Of a DNA stretch of 9,959 nt, positions 5,825-9,959 are shown in pieces (the stretch's first letter is position 1; each line of letters begins with the position of its first letter). This DNA is from Dehalococcoidia bacterium (GTDB lineage Bacteria; Chloroflexota; Dehalococcoidia; GIF9; AB-539-J10), in the NCBI GenBank assembly GCA_003562555.1, contig PWUO01000305.1, positions 1-9,959 of the forward strand. Direction: 5' to 3'. Position numbers and translations under genes: made by a program. Under the pieces are notes generated by a model, which was not told the origin of the DNA, ran no database searches, and saw nothing but the letters and a program-made list of their open reading frames with translations.

Positions 5825-6317
5825 CCTGTCCTCCATGTAGTGGGTGCACCCAGTGTTGGTCGTCACACTCGTTGAGCAGTTGTTGAACAGTCCTGTGCAG
5901 TAATGGGTGCACGAAGTCCGGAGCGACCTCCGCCAGAGGTACGAGCACGAACGATCGTAGGGAGAGGCCCGGGTGTGGAATCTCGAGCGTCTCGCTTCGC
6001 ATACAGACATCGCCGAACAGCAGTATATCGATATCGATGATACGTGGCCCATTGCGAAATGTTGGACTTCTGCCAATCTGCACCTCGACGGCCTGGGTCA
6101 GGCGAAGCACATCGGTGGGCTTAAGGCTTGTAGTTGCGTGACATGCCATGTTGAGGAAAGGGGGCTGATCGTCGAAGCCGACTGGCTCGGTCTCGTACAC
6201 ACGGGATACGGACCGGATGTGCAGGTGAAGGGACAGCGTGGCTATCGCTCTTTCGAGGTTGCACAGTCTCTCACCCAGATTCGACCCGAGTCCGAGGAAC
6301 ACATCCACCTGCTGCAT
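5805..6317 (-). CDS. folK: 2-amino-4-hydroxy-6-hydroxymethyldihydropteridine diphosphokinase (HPPK)
   Basis: A 170-residue cytoplasmic enzyme that transfers pyrophosphate from ATP to 6-hydroxymethyldihydropterin in folate synthesis. FLGLGSNLGER (7-17) is the typical opening. YETEPVG (41-47) and PPFLNMA (52-58) form the pterin pocket. FRNGPRIIDIDILLFGD (87-103) is the HPPK signature, with the metal-binding aspartates at 95 and 97. IPHPGLSLRSFVLVPLAE (113-130) is the usual C-terminal part. The start at 6317 lies 3 nt after the folP stop and has GAGG (+ strand 6325-6328) 7 nt upstream, inside the end of folP, so translation is probably coupled. Its 3' end overlaps the PTPS gene by 20 nt. Its product is the substrate of the upstream-encoded FolP. 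Confidence 0.96.
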   Translation of the reverse strand: MQQVDVFLGLGSNLGERLCNLERAIATLSLHLHIRSVSRVYETEPVGFDDQPPFLNMACHATTSLKPTDVLRLTQAVEVQIGRSPTFRNGPRIIDIDILLFGDVCMRSETLEIPHPGLSLRSFVLVPLAEVAPDFVHPLLHRTVQQLLNECDDQHWVHPLHGGQDVSAIR

Positions 6318-6320
6318 CAG

Positions 6321-7136
6321 CTATCCTCGCACGATGGCGTCTGTGACTCTGCAGACACGCCACATCTCCTTGACGTCGTGCACGCGCACGATATCGGCGC
6401 CCCTCTCGATGGCGAGGGCTATCGTGGCGGCGGTCGCCTCTAAACGCTCTGAAGCGGGAAGTTGCAGTACGTGGCCGAGGACGGACTTCCTCGATGTTCC
6501 CACCAGGAGCGGGAATGGGAGGTCAGCGACCTCTCGCAGCCTGCGGAGCAGCAACAGGTTCTGTGGCTGCGTCTTCCCAAAACCTATCCCGGGGTCGATG
6601 ACGATCCGGTCGGCTGGCACGCCACGCGCAACGGCCTCCCCGGTGGCCCTTCTGAGGTCATTCAAGACGACCTCCACGATGTCCTCGAACTCCACATCGT
6701 GATTTGGCGAGACGTCGCGCTGATTGCTCATCAGTACGAGGGCAGCACCGTTCCGGGCCGCGAGGTCGGCGAGTCGTGGCTCCTGCTTCAGGCCCCATAT
6801 GTCATTGATGATCTCCGCGCCCGCGTCGATGGCAGCCTCAGCGATTTCATACTTGTAGGTATCGACACTGAGGGGGAGGTCCAGTTCGCGTCGGATCGCA
6901 CGGATCACAGGTACGACACGTGCCATCTCCTCATCGATGGGTATGGGCACGGACCCCGGTCTCGTGGATTCGCCTCCCACGTCGATGATGTCGGCACCCT
7001 CCTGTGCCATTCGGGTCGCCAGTTCCAGGGCAGTAGCCGGGGAGTATATACCGTCACCGGCGAAGGAGTCGGGTGACACATTCACGATCCCCATCAGGTA
7101 CGTGCGGGTCCCCCAGACGAAGCGAGTCATATCCAT
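6321..7136 (-). CDS. folP: Dihydropteroate synthase
   Basis: A 271-residue TIM-barrel enzyme that condenses 6-hydroxymethyldihydropterin diphosphate with p-aminobenzoate; it is the sulfonamide target. Seen in order: MGIVNVSPDSF (15-25), GGESTRPGS (54-62, pABA and diphosphate loop), Asp92 in SVDTYK, NDIWG (111-115), DPGIGFGK (181-188), GTSRKS (213-218, Lys217) and RVHD (251-254). These are the conserved pterin and diphosphate contacts, and all are intact. A common His in the LMHNQ-like segment is Ser here (LMSNQ, 135-139). ATG 7136 is followed two codons later by another ATG (7130); neither has a clear Shine-Dalgarno sequence. It is first in the operon folP-folK-PTPS, expressed from an extended -10 promoter 44 nt upstream. 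Confidence 0.96.
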   Translation of the reverse strand: MDMTRFVWGTRTYLMGIVNVSPDSFAGDGIYSPATALELATRMAQEGADIIDVGGESTRPGSVPIPIDEEMARVVPVIRAIRRELDLPLSVDTYKYEIAEAAIDAGAEIINDIWGLKQEPRLADLAARNGAALVLMSNQRDVSPNHDVEFEDIVEVVLNDLRRATGEAVARGVPADRIVIDPGIGFGKTQPQNLLLLRRLREVADLPFPLLVGTSRKSVLGHVLQLPASERLEATAATIALAIERGADIVRVHDVKEMWRVCRVTDAIVRG

Positions 7137-7177
7137 GATGTACGAACTGCCCGCGTGTGCGGTACTGCACAGTGTCT

Positions 7178-7207
7178 TTGATTATAGCAGCAGATTCACA
7201 GTAGAAT
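7178..7207 (+). promoter_or_regulatory. Candidate promoter of the pyruvate carboxylase B/aconitase-like pair
   Basis: TTGATT (7178-7183) and TAGAAT (7202-7207) are spaced 18 bp apart, with 4/6 and 5/6 matches to consensus. A transcript would begin near 7214 and carry GAGGAG (7233-7238) ahead of ATG 7250. The -35 box lies on top of the folate operon -10, so simultaneous occupancy by two polymerases is unlikely. Confidence 0.4.
7181..7189 (-). promoter_or_regulatory. folP: Extended -10 promoter of the folate operon
   Basis: The - strand reads TGCTATAAT, a perfect extended -10 element identical to the one at 5216-5224. Transcription would begin near 7174, giving a leader of just under 40 nt before ATG 7136. 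Its hexamer physically overlaps the candidate -35 box (7178-7183) of the oppositely directed promoter. Confidence 0.6.
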
Positions 7208-7249
7208 ACGCGTTCCTGAGCAACCCGTAAGTGAGGAGCCGCACGGTCT

Positions 7250-9004
7250 ATGTACGAGCCAACGCCTGTCCGCATAACCGACGTTACGCTGCGAGATGGC
7301 CACCAGTCGTTGCTGGCCACCCGTGTGAGGACCGATGACCTGCTCGCGCTGGCGCCAGGAATGGATGAACTGGGGCTCTGGTCGCTGGAGGTTTGGGGTG
7401 GTGCAACGTTCGATGTAATGACCCGGTTCCTCAACGAAGATCCCTGGGAGCGGCTGCGACTGCTTAAGCGTGCCGCCCCGAAGACTCCGCTTCAGATGCT
7501 GCTTCGAGGCCAGAACCTCGTCGGCTACAGGAATTACGCCGATGACGTGGTCAGGACATTCGTGCGGCAGGCCGCGACCAACGGCGTCGATGTGTTCCGC
7601 ATCTTCGACGCGCTGAACGACGAACGCAATCTTCTCGCCGCCATCGAGGCTGTCAAGGAGAGCGGGAAGCACGTCCAGGCTGCAGTGTGTTACTCCCTCA
7701 CCCAGCAGAAACTCGGTGGTCCTGTGTACTCGGTCGAGTACTTCGTTGACAAGGCGCTGACGCTTGAGGATATGGGTGCTGATAGTATCTGCGTCAAGGA
7801 TATGGCTGGACTGCTGGCGCCGGATGATGCCTATGACCTGATCTTCTCGCTCAAGGCAGCGCTCGATGTCCCGGTTGCACTTCACAGTCATGCAACCAGC
7901 GGCATGGCGCCAATGAGTCTGCTGAAGGCAGTTGAAGCCGGTGTGGATATCCTGGACACGTGCCTCGCGCCGTTCGCTCTCCGCACCTCCCATACAGCTC
8001 TTGAGACCATAATCGCCGCATTGCGTGATACACCGCGGGATACGGGCCTTGACCTCGACCGGATTCTCGAGCTCGATGGCATTCTTGAGGCCCTTGCCCC
8101 CAAGTACAGGGATTACCTGGTGCACACCGGATTCTCGACTATCGACACCGCGGTGTTGCGGCATCAGATACCGGGCGGCATGTTCAGCAATATGGTGGCA
8201 CAATTGAGAGAGGCCAATGCGCTTGAGCGGCTTCCCGAGGTCTACGCCGAAGTGCCGCGGACACGTAAGGAACTCGGCTCTCCACCTCTGGTGACTCCTG
8301 CGAGTCAGATCATCGGATCGCAGGCGGTCAGCAATGTGCTGTTCGGACGCTATCAGGCGGTCTCCGAGCAGGTGAAAGCGTACGTGTACGGTATGTATGG
8401 CCGTCCTCCATCTGCTGTAGATCCTCAGGTGCAGGCTGCCATCCTCAAGGGCTACGAGAAAGGTGAGACGCCCATCTCCGCCCGTCCCGGTGATGTCATC
8501 GAGCCGGAGCTCGATGCGGCGCGTCGCGACGTAGCCGGGATGACGAGCGACGAAGAGGACGTGCTGACGTATGTATTGTACCCCACGTCGGGAATGAGGT
8601 TCCTGCGTTGGAAGTACGGCCTTGAGGCGCCGCCGGTCGATACTATTGGCAAGACGCTTGATGATATTCAGCATGAGGATACCTTGTGTGACCAGATTCG
8701 TGCGGGAGGCATACTCACTGCAGAGACTGTACCTGAGTCCGGGCAGCATGTTGGTGAGGCTGCGATAAAGCAGGCGGAGAAACTCCCGCAGGGTACACCT
8801 CTGCTTGCCCCAATGCCCGGAACCATCGTGCGCGTGCTGGTCGAGGTTGGCGACGAGGTACAGGCCGGTGACGGCATCTGTATTCTCGAGGCAATGAAGA
8901 TGGAGAACGTGCTACCCGCTCCCGAGGAGGGAAGGGTAGTGGCGGTCACGTGTCAGCCGGGTGACAAGGTGCAGCTGAATCAGACACTGGCGGTAATAGG
9001 TTAG
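7250..9004 (+). CDS. pycB: Biotin-dependent carboxyltransferase: pyruvate carboxylase subunit B / oxaloacetate decarboxylase alpha subunit type
   Basis: A 584-residue protein with three regions. The N-terminal carboxyltransferase barrel has TLRDGHQS (13-20, metal ligand Asp16), LLRGQNLVGY (84-93), DVFRIFDALND (114-124), CVKDMAG (181-187, carbamylated Lys183) and LHSHATSG (211-218, metal ligands His212 and His214). A helical conserved carboxylase domain follows to about residue 480. The C-terminal biotinyl domain (about 505-584) has APMPGTIV and EAMKMEN, with Lys550 as the biotinylation site. The domain order and length fit both PycB, which makes oxaloacetate with a separate biotin carboxylase subunit, and OadA of sodium-pumping decarboxylase. 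I favour PycB because no beta or gamma membrane subunit is adjacent and the next gene belongs to the aconitase family; the partner subunit is not in view. ATG 7250 is preceded by GAGGAG (7233-7238), spacer 11 nt. Confidence 0.92.
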   Translation: MYEPTPVRITDVTLRDGHQSLLATRVRTDDLLALAPGMDELGLWSLEVWGGATFDVMTRFLNEDPWERLRLLKRAAPKTPLQMLLRGQNLVGYRNYADDVVRTFVRQAATNGVDVFRIFDALNDERNLLAAIEAVKESGKHVQAAVCYSLTQQKLGGPVYSVEYFVDKALTLEDMGADSICVKDMAGLLAPDDAYDLIFSLKAALDVPVALHSHATSGMAPMSLLKAVEAGVDILDTCLAPFALRTSHTALETIIAALRDTPRDTGLDLDRILELDGILEALAPKYRDYLVHTGFSTIDTAVLRHQIPGGMFSNMVAQLREANALERLPEVYAEVPRTRKELGSPPLVTPASQIIGSQAVSNVLFGRYQAVSEQVKAYVYGMYGRPPSAVDPQVQAAILKGYEKGETPISARPGDVIEPELDAARRDVAGMTSDEEDVLTYVLYPTSGMRFLRWKYGLEAPPVDTIGKTLDDIQHEDTLCDQIRAGGILTAETVPESGQHVGEAAIKQAEKLPQGTPLLAPMPGTIVRVLVEVGDEVQAGDGICILEAMKMENVLPAPEEGRVVAVTCQPGDKVQLNQTLAVIG

Positions 9005-9009
9005 AAAGC

Positions 9010-9959
9010 ATGGGAAAGACTCTGGCCGAGAAGATACTGTCGGACCGTTCCGGTACTGATGCGTGGGCGAACGACATTGTGATTTCGCGCGTGGATCTCG
9101 TGTTCGTGCAGGACACGACGGGGCCGCTGACGATACGGCTGTTCAAGGAGACCGGAGTTGAGCGGCCTGCCAACCGCGATCGCACGATACTTTTCATGGA
9201 TCATGCAGCACCGAGCCCCGCCCGCCAACTCTCTACGGATCACGTGTTCATGCGGGAATTCGGGCGCGAGTGCGGTTGTGTGGTGAGCGAGGTTGGTGAA
9301 GGAGTATGTCACCAGATAGTGGCGGAGCGTTACGCACGGCCAGGCGAGGTCATCGTCGGCGCCGATTCGCACAGCGTGACGGCAGGTGCGCTTGGCGCGT
9401 TCGGTACAGGCATGGGCTCCAGCGACGTGGCGGTTGCCATGGCGCTTGGCAAGAACTGGTTCAGAGTGCCTGAATCCCTGCAGGTGACGCTTACGGGACA
9501 GCTTAAGGCGCGCGTGTGTTCCAAGGATCTCATTCTGCATCTCATCGGGCTCATCGGCGCTGATGGCGCAACCTATATGGCGCTTGAGTTCTCCGGCCCC
9601 GGTGTCTCGACGCTTGGTGTTCCTGACAGACTGACCGTCTCGAATATGGCGGTTGAGGCGGGAGCCAAGGTGGGACTCTTTCCGAGCGATACGCGCACTC
9701 ATGAGTATCTGGATTCCATGGGCAGGACTCAAGACTTCGTCCCTCTCGCCCCTGACGTTGACGCACAGTATGCTCGAACGGTGCCGCTTGATCTCGATTC
9801 GCTTGTGCCGGTGGTGTCGTGTCCTCACTCCGTTGACAACGTGAGCCCGGCGGCGGACCTCGGTGAAGTGCACGTGGACCAGGTATTCGTAGGCACCTGT
9901 ACCAATGGTCGAATCGAGGACATCGCACTGGTCGCCGGTATGGTGGAGGGGCGCAGAAA
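9010..9959 (+). CDS. Aconitase-family large subunit: 3-isopropylmalate dehydratase/homoaconitase (LeuC/HacA) type, 3' partial
   Basis: The first 316 residues of a [4Fe-4S] hydro-lyase; the gene runs off the right edge without a stop. MGKTLAEKIL is the usual LeuC/HacA opening. LFMDHAAPSP (61-70) and EVGEGVCHQ (94-102) bear substrate-binding His residues. GADSHSVTAGALGAFGTGMGSSDVA (117-141) and LIGADGATYMALEFSG (181-196) are family signatures. VGTCTNGRIED (294-304) supplies the first cluster cysteine, Cys297; the other two would lie beyond the window. The closest style is the short archaeal/LeuC2 form that works with a separate small subunit. The start lies 5 nt after the biotin enzyme's stop with only a weak GAAAG before it, so translational coupling is likely. 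It could serve leucine synthesis, homocitrate chemistry or the citrate-isocitrate step. The neighbouring oxaloacetate-forming enzyme favours the last, as inference. Confidence 0.92.
   Translation, partial: MGKTLAEKILSDRSGTDAWANDIVISRVDLVFVQDTTGPLTIRLFKETGVERPANRDRTILFMDHAAPSPARQLSTDHVFMREFGRECGCVVSEVGEGVCHQIVAERYARPGEVIVGADSHSVTAGALGAFGTGMGSSDVAVAMALGKNWFRVPESLQVTLTGQLKARVCSKDLILHLIGLIGADGATYMALEFSGPGVSTLGVPDRLTVSNMAVEAGAKVGLFPSDTRTHEYLDSMGRTQDFVPLAPDVDAQYARTVPLDLDSLVPVVSCPHSVDNVSPAADLGEVHVDQVFVGTCTNGRIEDIALVAGMVEGRR

Noticed and set aside
5825..6076. N-terminal extension of the PTPS-family protein
   Set aside because: The extra residues are the shadow of folK in another frame; ATG 5824 has GGAGG at 5-nt spacing and gives the family's normal start.
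7196..8749. A 517-codon open frame on the - strand opposite the carboxyltransferase gene
   Set aside because: It lies wholly antisense to a gene with intact catalytic motifs, its translation is rich in Arg, His, Gln and Cys without any recognisable domain, and such long antisense frames are a known by-product of codon bias in GC-rich genes.
7250..9004. Firm assignment as the sodium-pumping oxaloacetate decarboxylase alpha subunit
   Set aside because: No beta or gamma membrane subunit gene lies next to it, and the domain layout does not distinguish it from pyruvate carboxylase subunit B.
9001..9873. A 290-codon open frame on the - strand opposite the aconitase-like gene
   Set aside because: The + strand frame carries GADSHS, CHQ and GTCTNGR motifs; the antisense product is low-complexity Arg/His-rich with no family features.

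Overview
The window looks like chromosomal DNA from a bacterium of moderately high GC content, densely packed with genes. My best guess is Chloroflexota, perhaps Dehalococcoidia. The grounds are a two-subunit-type pyruvate carboxylase B protein, a LeuC/HacA-type aconitase-family protein, and a folate operon in which a PTPS-like protein sits where FolB would be expected. FolB-less folate pathways with such PTPS paralogs are documented in Chloroflexi, among other phyla. The taxonomic call is inference. I see no mobile element, CRISPR array, rRNA or tRNA.

Left block, + strand, 1-4810. A SagB/ThcOx-type nitroreductase is cut by the left edge. It is followed by a second, more classical nitroreductase, an alpha/beta hydrolase with an intact Ser-Asp-His triad, a 12-helix MFS exporter (fosmidomycin-resistance-like), and a radical SAM protein with a complete seven-cysteine SPASM domain. 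All five point the same way. The last three are closely spaced, and a candidate promoter lies just before the hydrolase. The block could be a small modification-and-export pathway for a peptide or other small molecule. No precursor peptide is visible, so a RiPP assignment is only a hypothesis.

Middle, 4811-5459. An unrecognised 110-residue protein on the - strand and a 60-residue Trm112-like zinc protein on the + strand diverge from a 79-bp spacer. Each has an extended -10 box (TGCTATAMT), and the Trm112-like gene appears to be leaderless.

Folate block, - strand, 5456-7136. The order of transcription is folP, folK, then a QueD/PTPS-family gene, tightly packed, with a 20-nt overlap between folK and the PTPS gene. 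The PTPS protein carries Cys-Glu in its active-site motif. This fits the PTPS-III type that makes 6-hydroxymethyldihydropterin directly and bypasses FolB, supplying FolK and then FolP. Its stop codon overlaps that of the convergent Trm112-like gene within a CTAG palindrome.

Right block, + strand, 7250-9959. A pyruvate carboxylase subunit B/oxaloacetate decarboxylase alpha-type protein with a C-terminal biotin domain is followed 5 nt later by an aconitase-family large subunit that runs off the right edge. Together they suggest anaplerosis feeding an oxaloacetate-to-2-oxoacid route. The folate operon and this pair diverge from a 113-bp region with overlapping promoters.
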